DNA from: Perilla frutescens
Lineage: Eukaryota; Streptophyta; Magnoliopsida; Lamiales; Lamiaceae
Assembly: GCA_026008535.1 (NCBI GenBank)
Contig: BRKX01000006.1
Span: 38,118,664-38,182,663 of the forward strand
Direction of reading: 5' to 3'
Length of the DNA stretch: 64,000 nt
Shown: positions 44,501 through 55,510 of the stretch, piece after piece
How positions within the stretch are numbered: the stretch's first letter is position 1
How the letters are laid out: every line of letters starts with the position of its first letter
Notes under the pieces: generated by a model
Told to the model about the DNA's origin: nothing
Seen by the model: only the letters and a program-made list of their open reading frames with translations
Database searches by the model: none
Program-made: the position numbers and the translations under genes

Positions 44501-46264
44501 TTTTTTTTTTCATTTGTTTTTTATTTTAATTTCTTGTGTTCTAGTTTATTTTAATACTTGCTAATTAGAGTTCATCTTACTCAATTAAGGTGTATTTAAT
44601 AATAAGTGCAAAAAATTGAAATCTAAAAAAAATGAAAAAAATCAAATATGCAATTGAAAGTGCAACACAGAAGGTGTAATAGACGATTTCTTGTGCGCTA
44701 CAAGTTCAATTATAAAATAAAATTTGAATAAAAAATTATAAATTTTGATTTTGAAATAATAAAGAATAATAATCATTTATTAATTGAAAACTGAAAATTA
44801 AATGCTAAGAAATAGTTATAAATTTTAATTGGGATGAATCTTAAGAAATAATTGTCGTAAAATTAAATTAAATTAAATCACAAAAAATAAAATTAAAATA
44901 TATATATATATATATATAAAGAAATTCGTAATTTGAAAATACAACAAAGACGATAAGCATGAAATCTGGTGTAATAAAAAATTGTAGAACTAATAACCTC
45001 ACACAAAGTCGAAGTGACTTTAGCTCACCTACCCTATCATTCAGTATCCACATAGCTCAAAACAAGTCCATATTAAAGTTAGCAATTAAGACAATTTTAC
45101 TAAAAACTTGAGCAATCAAATTATTAATTAAGGCGATGCATGCATGGATGGCCCCAAGCCGCAATCCAACACACTGACATGCAGTTCGTAGCAAACATTA
45201 ACTAAAATAAATAAAGGGGGGGGGGGGGGGGGGGGGGGGAGAGAGAGAGAGAGAGAGAGAGACTGACCAACAGTAGACGATCTGAATGTAGTCCAGCCGT
45301 CGACGACGCTTCTATTTCCTTTAATCAACGTTTTCCCAATCCCATCCCCCAAAAACATAATATTAATCTTCCTACTCACCACTTCAATATATTCATAATA
45401 AGCCCCACTTTTTATGTAAATCACAAATCTCGCGTTGCTGTTGTTCGGCGCCGCCATCAATGCCTCATTGATGGTGGTGAAGTTGCCGCTGCCGTCCTTG
45501 GCCACTACCAGATCGAACCTCGTCTCATTCGTCGCCGCCTGCAGCAGCCGCCGCTCCTTCCTGCTCAGCCACGCTGGGAATCCGCCGCGCATTCTTCCGT
45601 ACTCTGGGAACTGCTCCTCCGCCGCCGCCAGACTCCTCCCTTGCTTATTCTTCTTCAGCTTCTTCACCATTGCGAGCGAGTTGCTGACGTGGCGAGAGAT
45701 CCGCCGCAGCCTTCCCTCGATGAAGCGGCGCGTGTTGTTCTTGCTGTAGGCGAATCCGTCGAGGCAGGTGTACTGGTTCGTCATCGCGCCGCTGAGGAGA
45801 GTTTGCAGGTCGGCGTAGTACTTCGCCGGCGCGGCGGAGGAGGAGAGATCGGCGAGGATCTTGTTGAGCTCGGTGACGGTGTCGGAGAAGAGCTCGAGGC
45901 AGTCTTCGAGGGCGCGGAGCTCGAGCGGCTCGAGCTTCTTGAGGAGCTTGCGGCGGAGGCTGGTGCAGTTGTCAGCGGAGGCTCTCACCTCCTTCATCGT
46001 CACGTTGATGGTGTGGGAGATGACTTCCTGCAGCGTCTTCCGCCGGAGCTCCGGCAGGGCGGCGACGGTGGAGACGCAGAGGTCCGGGTACAATGTGCCG
46101 CCGCACGCGGATTCGGCGACTGTTTGGTCGTGTTTGTAAACATGGATTTTTTTTGGGGCGTTTGAGGGATTTCGGAGGAATGTAGGGTAGAAATTGAGAG
46201 AATAGAGTGTGAGTAGCAGAAGCAGAGAGAGAAAAGGGAGGAGAGAGGGAGGCAATTTTGACAT
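41542..46264 (-). CDS. PME: Pectin methylesterase with inhibitor-like pro-region, two exons
   Basis: De-esterifies homogalacturonan in the cell wall. Exon 1 is 46264-45268, exon 2 42242-41542; the 3025-bp intron starts GTCAGT and ends CACAG, and the joint restores GTT-GCC in frame. The product is 565 residues, normal for type I (PMEI-containing) enzymes. Residues 7-30 are a hydrophobic signal or anchor. A PMEI-like pro-region follows (Cys 54, 63, 100, 122, 167), then the RRLL processing site at 238-241. Catalytic domain: QAVALRSGADFSAFYQCSF, YQDTLY and DFIFGNAAVVFQNC give Q356, Q378, D379 (acid/base) and D400 (nucleophile); LGRPWKQYS gives R468 and W470. All are kept. The start is the Met at 46264; an upstream in-frame ATG at 46336 would put 24 polar residues before the signal and is less likely. 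Exons are strikingly GC-rich in AT-rich surroundings. No promoter motif is convincing. Confidence 0.95.
44690..44905 (+). repeat. Dispersed AT-rich repeat copy in the pectin methylesterase intron
   Basis: Shares with 47530-47800 and 55255-55505 the blocks ATTATTAATTGAAAACTGAA-like, AGTTATAAATTTTAATTGGG and AAATTAAATCACAAAAAATA. A related segment at about 44440-44690 runs the other way and carries GAAAGTGCAACACAGAAGG. Non-coding. Confidence 0.5.
45216..45262 (-). repeat. (CT)n plus 24-nt C tract at the 5' end of the pectin methylesterase intron
   Basis: On the coding strand the donor GTCAGT is followed at once by about 11 CT units and then 24 uninterrupted C residues (G24 on the plus strand, 45216-45239). 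The tract is unusual so near a 5' splice site; G-quadruplex or i-motif folding is possible in the DNA. Confidence 0.92.
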
Positions 46265-47006
46265 TTTGTGCAGATGGAAAACTCTGAGTTGGGAAGAAGT
46301 GCATAGGCCATTGGTGAGATATATACACACACACATACGCGCATGAAATTATCAGCTACACCTTCTGTAATATTATGTGATACACAATTAATTAAATTTT
46401 TTTTTTTATCGATTTTAATTTCTTTTATTTTAATTTAATTTTACACTTGTTAATCAGGTTTAATCTTATCCGATTAGAGTACATGATTATTTTCAATATT
46501 TAATTATATTTTTAATTAATAATTGATTATTTTGTGAAACAATAATTAAGTACTCCAATTGGCTAAAATGAACTTTAATTAATAGCACACTAAATTAAAA
46601 TCGAATATAAAATTGAAGAAAAATAATAAAATTTAATTATGTAACACGGAGTGTGGTACGAAAGTGTAACACAAGATTTCATCCGATATACATGTGCGTG
46701 TGTGCTGGAATTTTGGTCAAATTGTGTTGCTAAAATTGTATTTTTGTTATTAGATCTGAGAAAAAGACAGTAACTAGCAACGTGGCTGGGCCTGGTGCCA
46801 CCTTATATATTTATGATCACATATTATCCAGTATTTATTGAACTATGATCTGCATTCAACTAAATAAATTATATATCGTTATTCGTGTAATACAGCATTA
46901 ATTGTTTTGCCGTTGCAAAATTCATTTCCATATACGCTTTTTTAATATTTTTGGTTGAACGTACTCCATTCAATAGCTACTGCTCGATCCATAGAATCTA
47001 ATAGAA
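46265..47006 (-). other. Upstream region of the pectin methylesterase gene
   Basis: Contains TATATATC at 46316-46323 on the plus strand (within an alternating purine-pyrimidine tract) too near the start codon to be a convincing TATA box, and an inverted copy of the dispersed AT-rich repeat at about 46390-46680 with GAAAGTGTAACACAAGATTT at its end. No other gene. Confidence 0.4.
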
Positions 47007-47022
47007 AAGTATGTAAATTGTG

Positions 47023-47238
47023 TTCCTCTGGGAATGACCTAGTGGTAGAGTGGTGTTATCTTGAGGTTAAATATCTCAAGTTTAATTCACACTACAAACA
47101 CCACTAGGTGTGGGTTTGCCACACCTGGACTGCCAAATATGATTTACTTCTCCTTTGTGGTTTGCAGGTTATTACGCAGGGGCGAGATTTACCCATTACA
47201 CACTTAGATAGCGGCTGCGGGTTACTCTCGACAAAAAA
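47023..47238 (+). mobile_element. tRNA-derived SINE with diverged target duplications
   Basis: The head GGGAATGACCTAGTGGTAGA resembles a tRNA A box and CTCAAGTTTAATTCACACTA a B-box region. The body ends GCGGGTTACTCTCGACAAAA. Imperfect 16-bp duplications (13 of 16 match) lie at 47007-47022 (AAGTATGTAAATTGTG) and 47239-47254 (AAGTACGTATATCGTG). No coding. Confidence 0.7.
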
Positions 47239-47254
47239 AAGTACGTATATCGTG

Positions 47255-48769
47255 AATATTATATCATGTTTTAGTCGTTATTGCTCTAGTTGTCACACAA
47301 AATATGGTTTCTTTATTTTGATAAAAAATAAATAATATTTTACATCCTAAATTTAATAAAGTAGGACTATATATTTTGCATGTGAAAAATATTTGTGAAT
47401 AATAAGTGTAAGTATATTAGGATTTTCTTTTACAAAGTGGTGAGAAGGACGTGAGTGGTAGTGGATGTAATGAAATAATAAGTTGAGACGCGGTTCAAAT
47501 TTTTTTACTGTATCACTTCTTGCTTCACTTTTAAATTTATGCTTTAATAATATTTATTATAATATAAAATTTAATTATAATATCAATAATCACAGTCAAT
47601 ATTTATCAATAAAAATATGAATTAAAAAATTATAAAATTTAATATTAAAATAATCAACTACAATAACGAATTATTTATTGAAAACTGAATTAAATACTAA
47701 AAATAATTATAAACTTTAATTGGGAGGGGGAGGGTTGAACCCTAATAAACAATCGTATAATTAAACTAAATCACAAAAAAGAAAATTGAAGAAAAAATAA
47801 AAAAAAACTCGTAATTTGAAAGTGTAACATGAGATGTGACACGGAATGTACAACATGAAATCTCATGTAGTTAAGAGGATGATACATTAATATATATATT
47901 ACTTTATCATAACGGTTAAAAAAAACAAAATATTTAAAATACAATCAATTAGGTAAGATTTTTGGGTAGCAAAATTGATCAAATATTATATTTGTATATT
48001 TTTTGAAAAAGTGGACATCATTTTATTAATTTTAATTTAAAAAAGTTGATTATTTTTAAAAAAGAGCAAAAACTTGTAAATATTAAAGTAAATTTGCCCT
48101 AATTTGATAGTTTACCGAGTGCAAAATTGGTGGGTGGGTTTTTGGGGGGGGGGGGGGGGGATTCTAATTATAGTTCGTATTTAATTATTTTAGTCTTCTG
48201 AATTTCTTATATGATAATAATATGTTATTGTTGGTTATTAAAATCTAGTTAAATAAACTCTCGGATAAAATTCTAGAAACTTAAAAGGTTGGTATTTTAA
48301 TAAATAAAGCCCAAAAAAAATCGCTTGATCTCGGGTCTTGACGCTGCTGACCTAGATCGAATTTTAATGAATATTTAGCGGTTGCATTGAAGCTGGTGAT
48401 TAATTAATAATTAATAAACTTAAAATCTACATAATCATATATTATAAAAAATAAAAATTGACAATTTTAAATTAAGGCATTGAAATTCAGCAATTCGTCA
48501 GAGTTTAACGTTGCAAAATTAATTGCAGTCGCAGACCAATTTCAAAGGACGTATGTAGAACCTCGACTTTTGATACAAAAATAATACTCGTATATTAATT
48601 AATAAGCATTTCATTACAATCGACAATAACGGCATGAATCTTTAAATATATTAGTAAAAAACACATGAAATATTGTTCATTTGATACACATGCATCAGTA
48701 CAATTACTCCGTCAAATATATACTTATGTCTCGAATTTAGATCTTTTTTTTAATATGTTTTGCAATGTC
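47255..48769. other. AT-rich intergenic DNA with one dispersed repeat copy and a G-rich tract
   Basis: A copy of the AT-rich repeat family covers about 47530-47860 (AATAATTATAAACTTTAATT, AAACTAAATCACAAAAAAGA, GAAAGTGTAACATGAGATG). At 48129-48160 lies GGTGGGTGGGTTTTT followed by 17 G (48144-48160), a possible G-quadruplex. No gene recognised. Confidence 0.5.
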
Positions 48770-50740
48770 AAAAATAACTATACTTTCCATATTTTGTTTT
48801 AGTTTTTGAAAAAATTATCAAAGATCATTTTTTTCTGTAACGAATTATTAATATGGCATGTCGGCGTGCTATGTGTTGGGTGAGTTAGAAAATAATTTTT
48901 TCACATTATTTTTATTCATTCATTTTTTTAAAAACTAAAAAAATCATAAACAAATCAACGAGTTTAATATTTTCTTCATGTTCGATTTCTTGCTCGACAA
49001 ATTAGGAATTTGGGAATTTTGAGTTTCTTAATTCCTTTTGTAGGTTTAAAGGATAGAGGAAGAGGATTGGTAGGTTTCACGCAGCGGTGATGGTGGCAGG
49101 GCGTGAGGTAGCAACCGATAGTAAACAAGGAGGAAATGGGAGATTTATTTCTTGAGCAAGAAATCGAAACTGAGAAAAAAACTTGTTGATTCGTCTATGT
49201 TTTTTATTTCTTATAAAAAAAATTAATGAACAAAAATGATGTGGAAAAATCATTTTCCAACTCACGTAACCCGCAGGACTTCGACAAGCCATATTAATAA
49301 TCAGGATAATTTCACTTTTAGTCCCATTAGAATATGGTCAAAACACTTTTGGTCCCATATTTTTCATTTTTGGTTCCAAGTATTTTTTTTTTCGACACTT
49401 TTGGTCCCAATATTTTTTTTTCTACATTTTAGTCCTAAAACTAACAGTATATATTTTCTTATATTTTTTTTCAACGTTTTTTTTTCCCGTATATTTTGTC
49501 AACAATTTTACTGAACAAAAACCGTATATTGGCAAGAAGTTGAAATGATTTTGTTAGGCATTTTGCCATTAAATTTTTTTTTTTATTGTAATCTAATTAA
49601 TAATAATTATAAACTATTTTGACTAACAACACCAATAGTTATTGTTTGTAATTAATAATTAATATTTATTAATTATTATTTATTTTATCTATTTATTAAC
49701 AAAATGAAATCAAGAAAAAATATCTAGTAAAAATTGTCTTTTTAGTTTTGTAATTATCTATATATGAAAATAAATAATAAGCCTAATAGTATAAAACAAA
49801 ACAAAACATCGATTATTTATTTTTGTGAAATTTTTAGGTTAATCAACAAAACATCAATTATGCCATTAATAAAAATACTGTTCTTATTAATTAATTATTT
49901 CATCGATTTTGGGATCATTTGCGGATTCGGGTGTGTCCAGTGGGACCAAAAATGAAATTTACTCTCACATGCAACTCACGTGGAAGCCCCCGTCTACATT
50001 TGACGGCTCCGTTAAAAAGATGGGACTAAATTTGAGAATTTTAATCGAACGGGACTCCATTTAATGTCAAAATTCTTGTAAGGACCATTTTAGAAAATTT
50101 TAGGACCATTTGCGTATTCGAGTGTGTTCGGAGGGACCACAAATGAAATTAATTCGCATTTTGCTGGATATTAATTGGGCATTTTACTTGATATTTTGTT
50201 GATTATTTTGCTGAAAATTTTCGAGATATTATGTTTGATTTTTTGCTAGATATTTTCCTCTTTTTTTCTTAATGATTTGCTGAAAAAATGAAGTCAAAAT
50301 GTCCTTTGAATAAATTTATATATATATATATATACATACACATACATATACTACACTTGGGACTAAAAATGTAGAAAAAAAACACTTGGGACCAAAAGTG
50401 TCGAAAAAAAAAACACTTGGGACCAAAAGTATCAAAAAAAAAATACTTGAGACCAAAAGTGTCGAGCTAATAAACTATGGAACTAAAAACGAAAGATATG
50501 AGACCAAAATTATTTTGACCATATTCTAATGGAACTAAAAGTGTAATTATCCCTTAATAATCCGTTGCCAGAAAATTGGTCAGATGGCATTTTTGCAATT
50601 GGAAAGTACATGTGTTTTTTTCTTTTTTGCATTTTTTTAAGTTTAGCATATTTTTAGAAAAATGACTAAAGTTCGGTTTTTTTTGGCAATTTTTTAATAT
50701 CATGATATTTTTTTAAAAAATTATCAAAATTCAAGATATA
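48770..50740. mobile_element. Inverted-repeat (foldback-like) element, right arm split by a later insertion
   Basis: The left arm (about 48770-48960) and right arm (about 49190-49302 continued at 50563-50740) are inverted copies: ATTATTAATATGGCATGTCG and GAGTTAGAAAATAATTTTTT on the left match the complement of the right. Between them, 48961-49190 holds shorter inverted blocks. The right arm is interrupted by 49303-50553. No ORF with a known domain. Confidence 0.6.
49303..50553. mobile_element. 1.25 kb Mutator-like element with GGTCCCAAGT-rich inverted repeats
   Basis: Flanked by perfect 9-bp duplications TTAATAATC (49294-49302 and 50554-50562). Ends GGATAATTTCACTTTTAGTC on the left and the complement of GAACTAAAAGTGTAATTATC on the right form long inverted repeats of about 150-220 bp that include several copies of ACACTTTTGGTCCCAAGT. 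The interior 49573-50158 repeats the right half of the element at 37264-38548, including its terminal CCACAAATGAAATTAATTC. No coding. Confidence 0.82.
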
Positions 50741-51549
50741 TGTATATATTTGACCTAATTACCCTGTTGCATTTTATGCATGACTAACTCATAAATATAA
50801 ATATAGTTACCAAAAATTAACAATATTATATATAATATTTTTATCAATTTTTATATTTAGTTTTGGCATCTTATTAAATCTGAAATTAGATAAAATATTT
50901 AAATAACAAAGATATTATTATATGATAAACATCAAGAGTTTTTGACAATAAGTAAATATCTTTGCAGAGATATATATAAATATTCAAGAACCAATGAGAT
51001 CGCGCCACGTCAGGCTAGATACCCCACCTACAACTATAAATAGGGCCTCCATATCAATTGAAAAATACACCAGAAATCATCTGAAGAATTCAAGAATTTG
51101 AGTAGAAATTTCATAAGTGAAATTCTCTCAAATATTCAAGGCGTTCTTCACCAAATTCATCCCGAAATCGGCGTTTGATTCGGAAACAAGGCGATATCCT
51201 TCTTGATTATGTTATCAAGTTCAAATACCAAGTCAAAGAAAATCGATGATACAAATTTTCCCTGAAAACTTTAAAGACCAAGTTCAGACAACAAGTTTGA
51301 GAAATCAAAGAGACAAATTTACTCTGAAGAGTTCAAAGACAGTTTGAAAATCAAGTTTTGAAGAGAAGAATCAAAGGAAAAATAGAGATTGAATCCAAGA
51401 CAATTTGATCCGAAAATATATTATTTGTACACTGTTTTGTGTTTTATTAAATTAAATACGAATTTTTGTGTTATAAATTTTGGCACGCCAGTGGGACAAT
51501 CTCTACCTCTCATCTCTTCTGTTCATCAAATTGCTTAAGCATCAAGATG

Positions 51550-52546
51550 TCTACAATGCTGGAAAAAAAAATGCAAATGTGACGAAACTTGTCGAATGAC
51601 TTGCCAAGTGGATATAAGAATGGGATGCTCAAATCTTGAAGTTGAACGAAGAAATGATTGTTGATTTTGGTAGTGAGTAAGAGAAATAAGACACTAAAGC
51701 TGTGATATCTACAAAGCTACATGCTAACAAAAGTGGAAAATCTACAGCTAAAGAAATTGAAGAATCGTTTGATGGCTTAATATAAGTTGATCAACTCAAA
51801 GATTTCATACAGGAAACAATCAAAGACAAGTCTGGAAAGAGCCGTAAATCACTATGGACTTACAACAAGCCATATAACCCAAGAATTGACAACTTGAAGA
51901 TGATCAGATGGCTACCAACCGCCAAAACTTCAATAATTTGATGGCAAAGGCAATCCAAGACAACACGCAGCTCACTTTGTAGAGACTTGAAATTAATGAT
52001 GCTGGGACATACAAAGATCATTTGGTGAAGCAATTTGTTTTCTCTTTAAAAGACAACACGTTTTATTAGTATACCGATTTGGAGCCAAATTCGATTGATA
52101 GTTGGGGGAAACTAGAGAAAGAATTCATCAACCACTTCGACAGCACTCGAAGGACGGTTAGCTTGGTTGAACTTACAAACTCATACCAACAAAAAGAAGA
52201 GTTCGTCAACGACTACATCAACCGTTGGAGGAACTTGAGCCTGAATTGCAAAGATCGGTTATCAGAAACTTCAACAATTGAGATGTACATCTAAGGCATG
52301 AATTGGGGTCTTCAATATATTTTGAAAGTGATTCAACCAAAGACCTTTGAGGAATTGGCTACTAAATCTCACAACATGGAGTTAAGCATGGTAGTAAATG
52401 GAATTTAAGGACTACCAATGCAAGAGCTCAATAATTTTGAAGAAGAGTAAGAAATAAATGATGATGGCAAACCTTTTGAGGAATCTCCAAGTGAAGAAGA
52501 AGAAGAAGAAGAAGAAGAAGAAGAAGAAGAAGAAGAAGAAGAAGAA

Positions 52547-52579
<33 letters not shown>

Positions 52580-52665
52580 ACGGCTACAAATCTCACCATA
52601 GGTAATTCAAGTCTTTCAATACATGTCACAATCTATGATAAGAAAATGAGCAACGCTCCTTGGTA
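51550..52665 (+). pseudogene. gag: Tat-type retrotransposon gag, several stops
   Basis: Readable Gag segments include EPNSIDSWGKLEKEFINHFD (52082-52141), then STRRTVSLVELTNSYQQ, FVNDYINRWRNLSLNCKDRL and, after a TAA at 52292, GMNWGLQYILKVIQPKTFEE and ELATKSHNMELSM. This is the retrotransposon Gag capsid pattern. Upstream parts (51550-52070) are Lys-rich and cut by several stops. The 3' end runs into Glu then Asp homopolymer encoded by 52494-52577. Confidence 0.75.
52494..52577 (+). repeat. (GAA)n(GAT)n microsatellite in the gag 3' end
   Basis: About 18 GAA units followed by 9 GAT units, read as poly-Glu then poly-Asp in the gag frame. The long poly-Ser frame on the other strand is a shadow of this repeat. 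Confidence 0.92.
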
Positions 52666-53215
52666 AGAGCCTAAGCTATCTTTCAAAGCTCATTGATAAT
52701 AGCCAAAGCTATCTAAATTATTCAAAATGCAAATGCTCCTTGATAAGAAGCCTAAACTATCTTCAAAAGCTTATTGATAAAAGTCAAAACTATCTAAACT
52801 CTTTAAGAAATACTAAGACTCCTTGACACGAGTATAAAATGTCTACAAAGTCAAATTCAAATTCAAGACCCATTGATACGAGTATAAAAGGTCTACAAAT
52901 TCAAATCCAAGACTCCTTAATATATGTATAAAATGTTTACAAATTTAAATCAAAGACTCCTTGACACGAGTATAAAATGTCTCCAAAATCCAAATTCAAA
53001 TTAAAGGCTGCTCGATATGAGCATAAACTATCCAAGTTTAAGAAAGCTCCTCGATATGAGCATAAACTATCCAAGTTCTAGAAAGCTCCCTGATACGAGC
53101 ATAAATTATCCAAGTTAAACATATTGAATGCTCCCTGATATGAGCATAAACTATCTGATTCAAATCCAAAAGAAGGCTTCTTGATACGAGTTTAAACTAT
53201 CTAATCAGTTTTCGA
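52655..53215 (+). repeat. Minisatellite of about 12 units, 40-55 bp each
   Basis: Repeated unit around GCTCCYTGATAYGAGCATAA followed by ACTATCCAAG; earlier units read GACTCCTTGACACGAGTATA then AAATGTCTACAAA. Units drift progressively along the array. It occupies the place where pol would be, between gag and the polypurine tract. Confidence 0.88.
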
Positions 53216-53387
53216 GACTCATTCATTTCAAACGACAAGTCGTCCATGAACATGTCTCGGGGGGCATTTGTAGGAGACGAAAATTAACAATATATATAAT
53301 ATTTTTATTAATTTTTATATTTATTAGTTTTGAAATTTTATAAAATTCAAAATTAGATCAAATATTTAAATAATTGTCTATGACTAG

Positions 53388-53447
53388 TTTGCTCTCTAAG
53401 CGACCTCACTCTATCACTAGGCCATCCCCAAGGGGACTGCAAATGTT
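53388..53447 (-). mobile_element. SINE head fragment
   Basis: The reverse complement begins CCCCTTGGGGATGGCCTAGT and runs through GAGTGAGGTCGCTTAGAGAG, matching the heads of the SINEs at 54785 and 40902. Body and tail are missing. It abuts the truncation point of the 3' LTR of the gag-only element. Confidence 0.65.
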
Positions 53448-53449
53448 CA

Positions 53450-54132
53450 TTTTGATCATATAACTAATTGTCTAGGACTAGTTTGGTCCCTGTTTACCTT
53501 TTTTGTCCAAATTGATCCCACAACTATCTTAAAAGGCTCAATTTGACCCGTCTTTTGTCCTGTAACTGACGGGAGAAGACGGGAGGAGATGGACGTTAAC
53601 AAATTTTACTAACAGACGTTAATAATACAAGTTAAAATACACATTTTTCTCACATATTTACATACATATGGATTGAATACAATTTTTTCTAAAATTCCCA
53701 ACTATTTATAATATCAAAACACAATCATCACCAATTTATAATTGTGAATTGGATAATCGCGTTTGGAAAAGTTATAACCAGATACTATACCATGATTTAT
53801 TGCACTTCTCTATTAGAAACTTTACAAATGGACTATAGATTGGGGATTTTGGAACCCTAAAAATGGAATTTGGATTGAGTATATATTTTTGAGAAATCAT
53901 TTAAGAAAGAAAAACTTAAGTCAATTGGGTGGGTTTGTAGTCGGAGTCTTCGCAGGTGATTTGGGGGTTTTAAAATGCCCGTCTCCTTCCATCTTCCTCC
54001 ATCAGTTACAGGAGAAAAAAATGGATCAAATTGAACTTTTTAAAATAGTTATAGGATCAATTTGGACAAAAAAAATAAACAGGAACCAAACTAGTCCTAG
54101 ACAAATAGTTATAGGATCAAAATGGATCCTTT
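53450..54132. mobile_element. ~680-bp element with ~115-bp terminal inverted repeats
   Basis: The left arm (TCATTTTGATCATATAACTA, TGTCTAGGACTAGTTTGGTC, TTTTTGTCCAAATTGATCCC, CCTGTAACTGA) and the complement of the right arm (54005-54132) are collinear. The interior holds a short Gly/Val-rich frame of no known family. The exact ends and target duplication are not resolved because AAATG/ATCC flank the arms ambiguously. DNA transposon type unknown. Confidence 0.65.
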
Positions 54133-54560
54133 TCCAAAATTAAACTAATATTTGGCATAAAGAATGTCATAGAGAAATGACATAGGAAATTTATACTCAA
54201 AACACATCGATAATTAGTTGTGGGTAGCTAACGTTATAAACTGGAAGACACATGTTCTCTACAAGCATGTTCTTACAAAACATTAATGAAATTGAGACGC
54301 TCCAGAAAAACAAGGCAATTACCAGATTCGATGGCGCAAACATTGCTTAAACTCGTGGTTTATGAATTAATTTATATAAATAAATTGCATATCTCAACGA
54401 CTACGTGAATTGAATTAAATATTACTCCGTTTGAATCTAATCTAATTAATTAAACAATGCTCCTTTTCAATTTTATTCTAGACTACATACTAAGATACAC
54501 CTGCATACCATGTGAGTCCTCTAGTTCAAAGTTATGTGTCAACTGTGTCTCAAACATTAA
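54133..54560. other. AT-rich intergenic DNA, nothing recognised
   Basis: No domain-bearing frame or clear repeat structure. Confidence 0.5.
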
Positions 54561-55510
54561 AATTATTAGTGTTTTCACATTATTTTTCTTCAATTTTAAT
54601 TTCTTTGATTTAGTATAATTTCACATTATTATTTACAGTTTATTTCCTACTAATTAGGATCTATAATTATTTTTTAGTATTTAATTTTAATTTTTTAGTT
54701 GATATAATTGATTTTTAGTGTTAATTATTCCAAACTTAGGGTATATAATTTTTTAAAATGTTAATTTTTAACAATAAATTTTAATTACTCCTGATGGGAA
54801 TGGTCTAGCGGTGGAGTGAGGTCACTTGAAGAGCAAAGATCACGAGTTCGAATTTCCTCAATACCACATGTCGAGTATGTGAGTAAAAAAATTAAAAAAA
54901 AAACAATAAATTTTAACTAGTATTAATTATAATATAAAAAAAATTATATTCATAAAAATATTATTAAAACTAAACACAATTTAAATAGAGAATCTCATCC
55001 ACCTCACACTGCATTCATTAATAATTTTAACTGATTGGAGTAAGGCTGTATTCGGATCCAAAAATACATTGAAGAAAATTTTGAGGATGCAGTTTCGCTA
55101 GGTTCGTAGATTGATAAAGGATTTATCTAGAAACTAATAATTTCATGAGTTGATTCAAATTATTTCATTCGAACACGACAATAATCGTGGTTTTAGTATG
55201 CATTTTAGAGCTAATTGCGGATATTCTTTAGCCCAAATTACGTCTTCTATCCGTGTGCCAACATTAAAATTGCGTAGTTTTAATAATGTTTTTCATAAAA
55301 AAATAGTATATTATAACTAATCATAATTAATATTAATTGCTAAAAATTGAAAATTTAAAAAATCATATACCATGAGTTTGGAATAACCAACCTTAAAAAT
55401 CAATTATATTAATTAAAAAATTAGTGTTAAATACTAAAAAATAATTATAAACCCTAATTGAGTGAAATAAATCCTAAACAATAATATAAAAATAACTAAA
55501 TCAAGGATTG
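54561..55510. repeat. Two opposed copies of the dispersed AT-rich repeat
   Basis: About 54590-54780 is the minus-oriented copy (continuing after the SINE near 54917-54960) and 55255-55505 the plus copy; both carry AAATCAATTATATTAA-type and AATACTAAAAAATAATTATA-type blocks. The stretch 55010-55254 between them holds TCGCTAGGTTCGTAGATTGA but no gene. Confidence 0.55.
54785..54901 (+). mobile_element. Short tRNA-derived SINE with perfect 15-bp target duplication
   Basis: AACAATAAATTTTAA is repeated exactly at 54770-54784 and 54902-54916. Head GGGAATGGTCTAGCGGTGGA (A box), ACGAGTTCGAATTTCCTCAA (B box), then GTATGTGAGTAAAAAAATTA and an A-rich tail. The same family as 39971-40902. It landed inside a copy of the AT-rich repeat. 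Confidence 0.9.

Larger units (their letters stand above)
50802..53378 (+). mobile_element. Gag-only Ty3/gypsy (Tat-like) derivative, 3' LTR truncated
   Basis: A 5' LTR (about 50802-51478) with ACTATAAATAGGGCC promoter near 51031 is followed by TTTTGGCACGCCAGTGGGAC at about 51479-51498, a primer site style known from Tat/Retand elements. Then come degraded gag, an acidic microsatellite, a minisatellite, a purine tract (TCTCGGGGGGCATT) and TGTAGGAGACGAAAATTAAC at 53273, where the 3' LTR starts and stops after about 105 bp. The LTR starts match (AAAATTAACAATAT, TTAGATMAAATATTTAAATAA). No RT, RNase H or integrase. This fits a terminal-repeat-with-gag derivative. Confidence 0.75.

Noticed and set aside
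46265..46336. Upstream in-frame ATG of the pectin methylesterase at 46336
   Set aside because: It would place 24 polar residues before the hydrophobic signal; the Met at 46264 gives the normal N-terminus.
52405..52629. Poly-Ser frame on the minus strand
   Set aside because: Antisense reading of the GAA/GAT microsatellite in the gag remains.
52655..53215. Regularly spaced short repeats that look superficially like a CRISPR array
   Set aside because: Plant nuclear DNA inside a retrotransposon; the units drift gradually, there are no unique spacers of constant length and no cas genes.
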